From JBNRMR01 sp050309705 (GTDB lineage Bacteria > Bacillota > Clostridia > Christensenellales > UBA1750), in contig JBNRMR010000079.1 in assembly GCA_050309705.1 (NCBI GenBank), positions 1-23,491 of the forward strand: a stretch of 23,491 nt of DNA. Reading direction: 5' to 3'. A program made the translations under genes and the position numbers. Below are positions 16,117 through 22,536 of this stretch, piece by piece; position 1 is the stretch's first letter, and each line of letters begins with the position of its first letter. The notes under the pieces were generated by a model, which had not been told where the DNA came from, made no database searches, and saw only the letters and a program-made list of their open reading frames with translations.

Positions 16117-16200
16117 TTATACCGATGTACCCAAAAGGATGCACTTTGGCATTTGATAGAAGCTTTTCAGATCAATGGCGATGTATGTTCGGTTTTCCAT
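16117..16200 (-). pseudogene. Stub of a Y-family DNA polymerase (UmuC/ImpB-type) gene
   Basis: On the minus strand, an ATG at 16200 with a good AAAGGAGATGA ribosome site encodes MENRTYIAIDLKSFY, the signature N-terminus of UmuC/DinB-like polymerases, in which the Asp of the IDLKSFY strand binds the catalytic metal. The family normally continues ASVEC, but here the frame turns into unrelated sequence (QMPKCILLGTSV) and stops after 27 codons. The gene was cut by a deletion at about 16155, and the rest is absent. It sat directly downstream of the 456-aa cargo gene. Mobile elements of Clostridia often carry such polymerases. Confidence 0.65.
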
Positions 16201-16237
16201 GCTCGGTCATCTCCTTTCGGGATGCTTGTATATACGC

Positions 16238-17608
16238 TTACTTAAAAACGACGATGAATTCTTTTGAGAAGTCGTCAAACAACGCATTTGAGCTACCTAT
16301 TACATCACGCAGTTCTTCATCTATGCGTCCCATCACGTATGCATTTCGAGCTTCTGGCTTGTTAATCACTACCCATTTGAGCTGCGAATAAGAATACTTG
16401 GCAAATGCAATCCACTGGGGATAGTTGATCGCCATCGGATTCTTTGTAAAATAGATCATTCCTGTGTTTGCGGCGGTTGCTCCTGCATGAGCAATGAACA
16501 GCATCGTACCCAGTTTAGGATGCTTTTCTCTGTCGAGCGACAATGGAATCGAATCCTGAATCCGATTACCTTCTTTTATTCTTTTTATCGCATAGCCCAG
16601 CCTCACGATTACCTCAGTTATCATTACTGGAATGCTCTGAGAACAAAAATGGATAAAGTCAAAACCTTCGTAATACATGCCCTGAACAATCTCCGCGATG
16701 GTTTGCTCTTCTTCGCCGATACTGCCTAATTGCAGAAGATTGAATAAACCCATGAGAGGCGCAGGCAAACCCATCGAAGTTGTGATGTCGGATTTGAAAT
16801 GAATAACTTGTTTTGCCAACGCGGAGAATATATCGCTTTCTTTCCGGTCAGAATAATTCTCCATGATCTGAGATACGATTTTTCCGCCTTTGTCTATCGT
16901 AGTCATTCTGCCAGTGAGAATATCAAAAACACCTACGACAAATCCAAGAATAGGATCATGCCCCAGCGAGAGTAATCGATGATAATATGCTGACATGCCT
17001 TCGACATACTCAGTGGTATTCCGATTGTCTTGAGCATCAAACGAAACTTTACTCTCTTTGGAGTTTGCCAACTTCTGCATTTCGGCAGCAGGAAATTTCT
17101 TGTCAAAGTAACTGCGAATATAATTCGATAGTGATCCGCCAGTTAAGCCGTCTGGTTCTTTTTGCGGGATTCCAACAAGTAAAATGTTTATCAATGCGCC
17201 AACAATTCCTGCCAATGCACTGATGCTTACATCAAAACGATCCAGTCTATGTACGGATGAATACTCGGATCTAAGAAGTCTTATTGCTTCCTCATTGCTT
17301 TGAAGTTCTTCTTCGGTGAATATTGATTCCAAATCACAGCCAGTTCCAACATGCTTCTCAGCTTCGGTACATAATTCTTCCCATGTCGGTACAACAAGTA
17401 CCTTGCGTACTGGCGTGACGCTTTCCACTGTGGGGCAGCACTGTTTATTGATACTGTATCCAAGTCGCGTTAGCATTGCTTCACTTGAAGCAATGGATTC
17501 ATCCAGACTATCAGAAGAAGGGAATTTGATGTTTGACAATTCCTCCGATTGATGCTTTAGAACAGAGTTAATCTGCTTTTCAAAATCTGTATACTCATAC
17601 TTGCTCAT
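16238..17608 (-). CDS. Hydrophobic cargo protein of unknown function
   Basis: The start at 17608 (MSKYEYTDFEKQ) is preferred because the sequence upstream in this frame is antisense-free coding for the preceding gene, and the 14-base overlap suggests translational coupling. The product has 456 residues. The N-terminal ~125 are polar and acidic (FTEEELQSNEEAIRLL). A clear hydrophobic helix lies at ~129-148 (SALAGIVGALINILLVGI). Further hydrophobic or amphipathic segments lie at ~219-231 (ILGFVVGVFDIL), ~281-296 (LPAPLMGLFNLLQLG) and ~365-388 (LGTMLFIAHAGATAANTGMI). No enzyme motif I know (Walker, HNH, PLD, Toprim, TIR) is present. Its place in an element operon behind two small membrane/coiled-coil proteins suggests a multi-subunit membrane assembly, perhaps a defence or exclusion function. 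That is inference only. Confidence 0.75.
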   Translation of the reverse strand: MSKYEYTDFEKQINSVLKHQSEELSNIKFPSSDSLDESIASSEAMLTRLGYSINKQCCPTVESVTPVRKVLVVPTWEELCTEAEKHVGTGCDLESIFTEEELQSNEEAIRLLRSEYSSVHRLDRFDVSISALAGIVGALINILLVGIPQKEPDGLTGGSLSNYIRSYFDKKFPAAEMQKLANSKESKVSFDAQDNRNTTEYVEGMSAYYHRLLSLGHDPILGFVVGVFDILTGRMTTIDKGGKIVSQIMENYSDRKESDIFSALAKQVIHFKSDITTSMGLPAPLMGLFNLLQLGSIGEEEQTIAEIVQGMYYEGFDFIHFCSQSIPVMITEVIVRLGYAIKRIKEGNRIQDSIPLSLDREKHPKLGTMLFIAHAGATAANTGMIYFTKNPMAINYPQWIAFAKYSYSQLKWVVINKPEARNAYVMGRIDEELRDVIGSSNALFDDFSKEFIVVFK

Positions 17609-17978
17609 TCTGCACCGACTCTTCCTGTAACTCTTCAATAGCTTGTTGGAGTTGACTGTTGAGTTCCTGTAAATAATTCTGCCGCTCCTGACTCTTTTTC
17701 GCATCGCTCTTCAATGATTGAATTATTGCTTCTTGTTTCCTCATTGCCTCTTTTTGAAGACGCTCTTTTTCAGCTTGGAGTTGCTGTTGTTGCTTGTCAT
17801 CAATGTAATCAACGATCCCTGCTGTAAGTAAAGCTGCTATGGGTGCTGCTAATACGAACGCTCCGGTTCCTTTACCGCGACCAAAAACTTTACCGACTGC
17901 TTCTGCGGCTTCATTTACAAGGGTGACAAGATGCTTGATAGAGTCAGGGTTTTGCAAAACAATATTTTGCTTACTCAT
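17595..17978 (-). CDS. Small membrane/coiled-coil cargo protein
   Basis: ATG 17978 is chosen over the TTG at 17990 because GGAGG lies five bases upstream. The 127-residue protein has a short N-terminal region (MSKQNIVLQNPDSIKHLVTL), a hydrophobic glycine/alanine-rich segment (~40-60: GAFVLAAPIAALLTAGIVDYI) and then a long charged helix (~62-120) rich in Q, K and E, a strong coiled-coil candidate. It is paralogous to the truncated gene just upstream, sharing FVLAAP(I/V)A, (Q/K)EKERL(Q/Y)KEA and LQQAI(E/K)(E/D)L. Its stop overlaps the start of the 456-aa protein by 14 bases. A membrane-tethered scaffold or regulatory partner of that protein is the simplest reading. The function is unknown. Confidence 0.75.
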   Translation of the reverse strand: MSKQNIVLQNPDSIKHLVTLVNEAAEAVGKVFGRGKGTGAFVLAAPIAALLTAGIVDYIDDKQQQQLQAEKERLQKEAMRKQEAIIQSLKSDAKKSQERQNYLQELNSQLQQAIEELQEESVQNEQV

Positions 17979-17990
17979 TTCTTCCTCCAA

Positions 17991-18251
17991 TCACGCAACG
18001 CCCAAGTCCTGCCCCAAATCTTTTATGGCTTGTTGGAGAAGGATATTGAGACTCTGGATATAGTCAATACGCTCCTTGCTTTCAGCGGCTTCCTCAGAAA
18101 GAGCCTTGATGATTCCTTCATGCTTTGTCAGTGCTTCTTTATAGAGGCGTTCTTTTTCTTGCTTTAACTGCTTGCCCTTTATATGCGCGGCTATACCGAC
18201 GCCGCCAGCCGCAAGTACAGCTACCGGTGCAGCTAAAACGAACACCCCTGC
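17991..18251 (-). pseudogene. 5'-truncated paralogue of the membrane/coiled-coil protein
   Basis: Residues corresponding to AGVFVLAAPVAVLAAGGVGIAA and the coiled-coil KQLKQEKERLYKEALTKHEGII..LQQAIKDLGQDLGVA align with the neighbouring 127-aa protein along its whole second half. Homology stops at about 18251, and the open frame beyond that point is only the antisense of the integrase fragment. The N-terminal ~40 residues and the promoter were therefore removed by the deletion that also cut the integrase. A chimeric 111-aa product from 18326 is possible but unlikely to be native. It precedes the next gene by 12 bases. Confidence 0.72.
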
Positions 18252-18258
18252 TACGACG

Positions 18259-18675
18259 AAGACAAAGTCCAGCATGAGAACGCTGCCGCTTGTTCCGTTT
18301 GTGAAAACGCGGTTGCTGGCACTCAAGGAAGAGCAGGCGGAAAACCGCAGACTTTGTGGGCGGTCCTACATCAGGGAATATCAGGAATATGTCTGTATCA
18401 ACGAGATTGGCGATCTGATCAAGCCCCATTATGTTACAGAGAGCTTCCGCAAGCTGCTTCGTGCAAATGAGCTTCGAGAGATCAGATTTCACGATTTGAG
18501 ACATAGCTGCGCCTCGCTCATGCTTGCAAACGGCGTTCCCATGAAGCAGATTCAGGACTGGCTCGGACACAGCGATTTCTCGACCACGGCAAACATCTAT
18601 GCGCATCTCGATTACAATTCAAAGATTTCTTCGGCTGACGCAATGCTTAATGGCTTGGGACTTGCAGTGCAGTAG
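18259..18675 (+). pseudogene. Tyrosine integrase, C-terminal fragment only
   Basis: About 138 residues beginning KTKSSMRTLPLVPF, normally in the middle of the catalytic domain of phage/ICE integrases. The second catalytic box is present (HDLRHSCASLML, with H and R), then LGHSDFSTTANIYAHLDY with the His and the nucleophilic Tyr. The arm-binding domain, core-binding domain and first catalytic Arg are missing, so the protein cannot recombine DNA. The break is at about 18251-18259, exactly where the antisense cargo gene also breaks. The position ~105 bases from a tRNA and reading toward the element end is typical of such integrases. Confidence 0.88.
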
Positions 18676-18677
18676 CC

Positions 18678-18703
18678 GTTCTCTCCAGAAAAATGGAGAG
18701 AAC
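18678..18703 (+). other. Hairpin directly after the integrase stop
   Basis: GTTCTCTCCA (18678-18687) and TGGAGAGAAC (18694-18703) form a perfect 10-bp stem with a 6-base loop. No T run follows. The right arm, GGAGAGAAC, resembles the GGGGAGAAC arm-type repeats, so it may be an integrase site rather than a terminator. Confidence 0.55.
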
Positions 18704-18743
18704 AGCGAAAAAGTCCGCTCAGAACACCATTCCGGCATAAAGG

Positions 18744-18777
18744 AAAAGCCAGCAACCCCGCATGGTTACTGGCTTTT
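18744..18777 (-). terminator. Terminator between the intact tRNA-Ser and the integrase fragment
   Basis: AAAAGCCAG (18744-18752) pairs with CTGGCTTTT (18769-18777), with additional AACC/GGTT pairing inside. On the minus strand it follows the tRNA CCA end and is followed by TTTTCCTTT. It can also act for the integrase on the plus strand. Confidence 0.75.
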
Positions 18778-18780
18778 CGA

Positions 18781-18869
18781 TGGCGGAGCGGGTGGGATTC
18801 GAACCCACGGAACCTTGCGGTTCAACTGATTTCGAGTCAGTCCCGTTATGACCACTTCGATACCGCTCC
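18781..18869 (-). tRNA. tRNA-Ser(CGA), complete, carried inside the element
   Basis: An 89-base gene with acceptor stem GGAGCGG/CCGCTCC, D-arm region TCGAAGTGGTCA, anticodon stem ACTGA/TCAGT around loop CTCGAAA (anticodon CGA, codon UCG), a long variable arm (AACCGCAAGGTT), T-arm GGGTTCGAATCCC, discriminator G and encoded CCA. It differs clearly from the split tRNA-Ser that flanks the element, so it is not a simple duplication of it. Its anticodon region contains 13 of the 15 core bases. It would supply the tRNA function lost by the insertion. Confidence 0.95.
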
Positions 18870-18902
18870 GTATATTTCTCACATCAGCTCACCTCAGAAA
18901 TT

Positions 18903-18983
18903 GGGGAGAACAGATGGGGAGAACGAGTAAAATATGAAATTGTAAAACCCCGAAAAACCCAGTCATATCAAGGCTTTCCGAGC
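18903..18983 (+). repeat. Right-end arm-type repeats of the element
   Basis: Two copies of GGGGAGAA (18903-18910 and 18916-18923) and one copy of CCAGTnAnATCAAGGCTTTyCGAGC (18959-18983), matching the left-end set. They lie between the intact tRNA and the right core. Confidence 0.6.
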
Positions 18984-19004
18984 AGAGGCTTACGAAAAAC
19001 GGTT

Positions 19005-19019
19005 TTGATTTCGAGTCAA
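19005..19019. repeat. Attachment core, right end
   Basis: TTGATTTCGAGTCAA, identical to 15139-15153. The outer side continues into the 5' half of the split tRNA-Ser. Confidence 0.88.
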
Positions 19020-19047
19020 TCACCTTAAGCCACTCGGACACCCCTCC
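19005..19047 (-). pseudogene. 5' half of the split tRNA-Ser(CGA)
   Basis: On the minus strand: acceptor strand GGAGGGG (19041-19047), D-arm region TGTCCGAGTGGCTTAAGG, and the anticodon stem-loop ATTGACTCGAAATCAA, after which the sequence becomes element DNA. The acceptor and anticodon strands pair perfectly with the 3' half at 15094-15153 and not with the intact tRNA inside the element. Confidence 0.9.
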
Positions 19048-19117
19048 GTGTATGTTTTTCGCTGGTTCACAGCGATAAAAACCTTGCTTAATTCTTAGAA
19101 AAACCAAGTCCGTTGGA

Positions 19118-19157
19118 AATTTTGAATCAGTCCCGCATGACCGCTTCGATACCTCTT
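19118..19157 (-). pseudogene. Degenerate 5' half of a third tRNA-Ser
   Basis: On the minus strand this reads AGAGGTATCGAAGCGGTCAT followed by GCGGGACTGATTCAAAAT. It matches the 5' half of the intact tRNA-Ser (GGTATCGAAGTGGTCATAACGGGACTGACTCGAAAT) with a few changes, including damage to the acceptor strand and the anticodon loop. No matching 3' half follows. It is probably a leftover from an earlier integration or deletion at the same site. Confidence 0.6.
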
Positions 19158-19503
19158 AGTGCAATAATTATTTGGTTTTGCAGCGGGCAAAATGGCTGAG
19201 ATGCCCTAGTTTGATCAAAGCAAACCAGCGAAGGTATTATATCATCTGCAACGAGAAATGGCAATGGGTATTTCAATTTCCGATGAAGATATCAAGGGAG
19301 GGGGAGGCGCTATTTTGCAGGTGGCCAACGAGATGGCTTGCTTTCTGAAAATCTGATGGATGGTGTTCCTTGGCTTAATCCTCTTGGGCGGAAACCAGGG
19401 CATGGAATTGAGCGGTGAAATTTATATAATCCAATAATAGTTTGTGCATTAAAAGGAATTGCAAAAAATAAAGATAAACGGCAAAAAAGCGGCTTTTGTT
19501 TTA
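19158..19503. other. Intergenic, no supported gene
   Basis: No convincing gene. A 32-codon frame at 19258-19356 (MAMGISISDEDIKGGGGAIL) lacks a good ribosome site and a homologue I recognise. The stretch may contain further decayed element DNA. Confidence 0.45.
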
Positions 19504-19532
19504 TTGACAAATGCTGGCTATGGCGATATAAT
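19504..19532 (+). promoter_or_regulatory. Consensus sigma-A promoter of the lipoprotein gene
   Basis: TTGACA (19504-19509) and TATAAT (19527-19532), both perfect, are separated by exactly 17 bases. The predicted start is ~50 bases before the lipoprotein ATG. This predicts strong constitutive expression unless a repressor acts. Confidence 0.88.
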
Positions 19533-19589
19533 AATCATGGTTTAATTACAATGTTTCTTAGTAAGTTAGATGAAAGGCGAGGCGATTCT

Positions 19590-20423
19590 ATGAAAAGAAG
19601 AATTACCGCAATTTTGTTGAGCCTGGTTCTAGTTGCCGCATTGGCCGGCTGCAGTGCCGGAGGGCCCAAAGCCACTGCAAGCCCCGTTGCAGAAACAACG
19701 CCCGCAACTGTGGCCCCGCAGAACATTAACGTGACGATTACAAACAGCTCCAGCTATGTTTTCAACGAACTGTATGCGACCCCTACTTCAATGAACGAAT
19801 GGGGAAGCGACCATCTTGGCAGCACCAGCATACTCAAGAAGAACGGCTCCTTTGACATCAAGCTGAAAAAGTATGATTTTGCCACCTATGATTTCAAAAT
19901 CGTAGATGAGGATGAGGACGTATATCTGTTCCAGTATGTGTCGCTGGTGGAGGGCAGCAAGGTCGATATTTCCTTTGGCGACGGTCTCATCGCGACGGTA
20001 ACCAGCCCAGACGGAACAAGCAGCACGGTGAGCGGCGCCCTGGAATCGCCGTCAGGCAGTGTTGCGACAGGCTCAGACCCCGAGGAGGAGGGCGTATACG
20101 ACTACACCCAGGATCCCTTCAGCTTCACTGTCTACAACGAGTCCAACTATGATATATATGCAATCTACATGGCTCCCAAAGGCGCTGAGAGTGAAACTGT
20201 GGACATACTGACCGAAATACTTAAGAGCAAAGCCTCTGCTGACGTTGAAGGCTCTGTGGCAGGCACCCAGTTTCAGGGCGCAACCACATGGCAGATGTAT
20301 GTGGAGGACGTCGACGGCGACACCAGCGTTTCCGTGGCGGAGTTTGATCCCTGGATGCTCATATATGTGGACATCGTCTGGGATGGCGACTCAGGGGGAT
20401 ATGTCTGCGACTTCTACTATTGA
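19590..20423 (+). CDS. Secreted lipoprotein of unknown function
   Basis: ATG 19590 is preferred over 19551 because it follows AGGCGAGG and starts a standard lipoprotein signal: MKRRITAILLSLVLVAALAGC, where LAGC is the lipobox and the Cys becomes lipidated. A Thr/Pro/Ala spacer follows (ATASPVAETTPATVAP). The rest (277 residues in total) appears to hold two related beta-rich units. The first is NVTITNSSSYVFNELYATPT..SDHLGSTSILKKNGSF, and the second is FTVYNESNYDIYAIYMAPKG..DILTEILKSKASADVEG. Both begin with a beta strand followed by N-x-S-x-Y-x-(F/I)-x-x-(L/I)-Y. No catalytic motif is apparent. It is a single-gene unit with a perfect promoter and a terminator, so it is probably an abundant envelope protein. 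Confidence 0.85.
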   Translation: MKRRITAILLSLVLVAALAGCSAGGPKATASPVAETTPATVAPQNINVTITNSSSYVFNELYATPTSMNEWGSDHLGSTSILKKNGSFDIKLKKYDFATYDFKIVDEDEDVYLFQYVSLVEGSKVDISFGDGLIATVTSPDGTSSTVSGALESPSGSVATGSDPEEEGVYDYTQDPFSFTVYNESNYDIYAIYMAPKGAESETVDILTEILKSKASADVEGSVAGTQFQGATTWQMYVEDVDGDTSVSVAEFDPWMLIYVDIVWDGDSGGYVCDFYY

Positions 20424-20460
20424 TTATCAAAGCGGGAAATATAAACGAAAGAAAAAGCTT

Positions 20461-20492
20461 AAAGAGCCGAGGCGATGCTTCCGGCTCTTTTT
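20461..20492 (+). terminator. Intrinsic terminator of the lipoprotein gene
   Basis: AAAGAGCCG (20461-20469) pairs perfectly with CGGCTCTTT (20482-20490), extended to a five-T run. It lies 38 bases after the stop codon. Confidence 0.9.
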
Positions 20493-20639
20493 GCAGCCTG
20501 CAAGCCTTGTTTTTGCAAAAATACAAAAAAGATTTTCGCCCGCCGGTGACATCAAAACTGAAAAAGCACGAATCTTAACAGCATTTTTGCGCTGTGTTCT
20601 CGTATAATTAAAGCGATATAACTGTAAGGGGGGAATTGC

Positions 20640-21281
20640 ATGGAACATAGAAAATTTACCATTACATCATCAAAAAACAAGCTCATCACCCTGGATGTGA
20701 TTCCCGGACACTTCACGACTAGCAACTCCCATCTTACTCATTACCTGGATATGAGCCGCCTGAAATTCAACGCCATTACGGCCAGGGACATTGCCCGTGA
20801 AATGGCGACAGCGTATCTTTCCAATTCATTGGTGGACACAATTATATGCATGGAGGAGACCGAGGTCATCGGCGCGTATCTTGCCGAGGAGCTGATTGAA
20901 AACGGTGTTATGATCGTCAACGCGGACAGGGATATCAGCGTTGTGACGCCGCTGAACAATGTGAACGGCCAGCTGATCTTTCAGCAGAACACAGAGCGCT
21001 TGGTTTACAACCGCCATGTGATACTTCTTGTGGCTTCGGCGGCCACGGGCATAACCATCCACCGGGCGCTGGACTGCCTGAAGTATTATAACGGGCTTCT
21101 GGTGGGCATATCCTCAATTTTTTCCGCAGTTCCCCAGATTGCCGGGCAAAAGATCAACAATGTTTTTTCAAGCGATGACATACCCGGATACAAGCTGTAT
21201 AAGCCGGCGGAATGCAGCATGTGCAAAATGGGCAAGCGGCTTGACGCCATAGTTAATTATGACGGTTACACCAGATTTTGA
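20640..21281 (+). CDS. Phosphoribosyltransferase-like protein
   Basis: A 213-residue protein from ATG 20640, with AAGGGGGG upstream and a TATAAT box at 20603-20608 whose -35 element is poor. The fold reads as a type I phosphoribosyltransferase related to orotate PRTase: SRLKFNAITARDIAREMA, then DTIICMEETEVIGAYLAEEL, and the strand-loop VILLVASAATGITI (127-140) at the place of the PRPP-binding loop. That loop normally has two acidic residues (VDDxxxTG); here they are Ala-Ser, so PRPP catalysis may be lost or altered. A C-terminal C192-SM-C195 pair could bind metal. The start of the decarboxylase subunit lies 16 bases downstream, so the two are probably one operon, but no shared pathway is obvious. 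Confidence 0.75.
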   Translation: MEHRKFTITSSKNKLITLDVIPGHFTTSNSHLTHYLDMSRLKFNAITARDIAREMATAYLSNSLVDTIICMEETEVIGAYLAEELIENGVMIVNADRDISVVTPLNNVNGQLIFQQNTERLVYNRHVILLVASAATGITIHRALDCLKYYNGLLVGISSIFSAVPQIAGQKINNVFSSDDIPGYKLYKPAECSMCKMGKRLDAIVNYDGYTRF

Positions 21282-21297
21282 CAGGAGGAGAAGTTAG

Positions 21298-22449
21298 TTG
21301 GTTTTTTTTGAGAAGCTTTTGGCGAACGTGGGTCTCATCACGATGACATGGCAGCAGGTGGTGATGGTGGGGCTCTCATTGGTATTGATGTGGCTTGCCA
21401 TCATTAAGAAATATGAACCTTTGCTGCTTTTGCCAATTGCCTTTGGAATGATGATTGCAAACATTCCACTGGCAGGATTGGGGGCTCACGATGAAGGCGG
21501 GCTGATCTATTACCTGTACCAGGGGATAAAGCTGGGCATATATCCGCCCATGATATTCCTTTGTATCGGCGCCATGACGGACTTCGGACCCCTGATATCT
21601 TCGCCTAAGAGCGCCTTGATAGGCATCGGTGGTCAGCTGGGCATATTTGCTGCCTTTGGGGGAGCGCTGTTTTTGGGCAATATCCTGGCGGCGGTTATCC
21701 CCGGCTTTGAGGGGTTCACCATTCAGGAGGCGGCGGCAGTCGGCATAATCGGAAGTTCGGATGGCCCGACATCCATATACACCACGGAAATTCTGGCGCC
21801 ACATCTTCTGCCCACCATTGCCATCGCGGCCTATTCCTACATGGCCCTTGTGCCGCTCATTCAGCCCCCCATAATGCGCGCCCTCACCACAAAAAAGGAG
21901 CGCATGATCGTGATGCCTCCGGCAAGGCAGATCTCCAAGCGGGCGAGGATCATTTTCCCGATAGCCCTTACTCTGGGTGTGCTGATCTTGGTACCGGCGG
22001 CTGGCCCCCTCGTGGGAATGCTGATGCTGGGCAATCTGATCCGTGAAAGCGGAGTGACCGACCGCCTGGCGCGCATGCTTCAAAACGACCTTTTGAACCT
22101 TCTAACTCTGCTTATAGGCGTCTGCGTGGGCGCAACGGCGACGGCCGCCCAGGTTCTGAACCTCAAAACTTTGTTCACCATATTGCTGGGCCTGTTCGCA
22201 TTCGCAATGGGGACGGTGGGCGGTATGCTGATGGCCAAGCTTTTGTGCAAGCTGAGCGGCGGCAAGCTGAACCCCCTCATTGGAAACTCGGGCGTTTCCG
22301 CCATGCCCATGGCTGCCAGGGTTTCGCAAAAGCTCGGGCAGGAGTACAATCCCAGTAACCATCTGCTGATGCACGCAATGGGGCCGATAGTTTCCAGCAC
22401 TGTGGGCTCGGCTTTGGTTGCAGGCATCTTCATCGCCCTTTTGGGATAG
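21298..22449 (+). CDS. Na+-translocating decarboxylase beta subunit (GcdB/OadB/MmdB family)
   Basis: A 383-residue integral membrane protein starting at TTG 21298, with AGGAGGAGAAG upstream. Family hallmarks are GSSDGPTSIYTTEILAPHLL (the conserved re-entrant segment with the Asp that takes part in Na+ transport), IPLIQPP-like VPLIQPPIMRAL, and the C-terminal GVSAMPMAARVSQ and PSNHLLMHAMGP. In the family, the beta subunit decarboxylates carboxybiotin and pumps Na+ out of the cell. The carboxyltransferase alpha, the gamma/delta and the biotin carrier subunits are not adjacent; they may lie elsewhere in the genome. The usual MGPNVAG motif reads MGPIVSS here, a change close to the proposed ion site. 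Confidence 0.92.
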   Translation: MVFFEKLLANVGLITMTWQQVVMVGLSLVLMWLAIIKKYEPLLLLPIAFGMMIANIPLAGLGAHDEGGLIYYLYQGIKLGIYPPMIFLCIGAMTDFGPLISSPKSALIGIGGQLGIFAAFGGALFLGNILAAVIPGFEGFTIQEAAAVGIIGSSDGPTSIYTTEILAPHLLPTIAIAAYSYMALVPLIQPPIMRALTTKKERMIVMPPARQISKRARIIFPIALTLGVLILVPAAGPLVGMLMLGNLIRESGVTDRLARMLQNDLLNLLTLLIGVCVGATATAAQVLNLKTLFTILLGLFAFAMGTVGGMLMAKLLCKLSGGKLNPLIGNSGVSAMPMAARVSQKLGQEYNPSNHLLMHAMGPIVSSTVGSALVAGIFIALLG

Positions 22450-22488
22450 CCACCAAAAACAAAGCAAGGCCAATTGCTCTTCCCGCAT

Positions 22489-22522
22489 AGGAATGATATA
22501 CTTAAGCTGATATTACATTCCT
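22489..22522 (+). promoter_or_regulatory. Inverted repeat upstream of the kinase gene
   Basis: AGGAATG (22489-22495) and CATTCCT (22516-22522) form a 7-bp dyad, extended imperfectly by ATAT on each side, in the 87-base gap before the kinase start. It could be an operator or an RNA hairpin; a clear promoter was not found here. Confidence 0.4.
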
Positions 22523-22536
22523 GGGAGAGGAAGGCA

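Larger units (their letters stand above)
15139..19019. mobile_element. Integrative element relic inserted in the anticodon loop of tRNA-Ser(CGA)
   Basis: The interval is bounded by two identical 15-bp cores, TTGATTTCGAGTCAA, each joined on its outer side to a complementary half of one tRNA-Ser gene. That places the insertion at the anticodon loop and makes the unit 3,866 bp plus one core. Inside are a double-HTH protein (probable excisionase/regulator), a minus-strand cargo operon, a Y-family polymerase stub, the C-terminal part of a tyrosine integrase next to the right end, and a complete replacement tRNA-Ser(CGA). Direct repeats resembling arm-type integrase sites lie inside both cores. The truncated integrase and two truncated cargo genes show internal deletions, so the element should be immobile unless an integrase is supplied in trans. 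Confidence 0.85.

Noticed and set aside
16101..16391. Plus-strand frame MYPKGCTLAFDRSF... with GGAGG upstream
   Set aside because: It runs antisense through the Y-polymerase stub and the end of the 456-aa cargo gene, whose codons look real; most likely a chance frame.
15219..18983. CRISPR array from the repeated GGGGAGAA motifs
   Set aside because: Repeats are only 8 bases, spacings are irregular (11-19) and the motif lies at both element ends; arm-type sites explain it better.
19258..19356. 32-codon frame MAMGISISDEDIKGGGGAIL...
   Set aside because: Short, with no good ribosome site, no recognisable family, and located among tRNA remnants.
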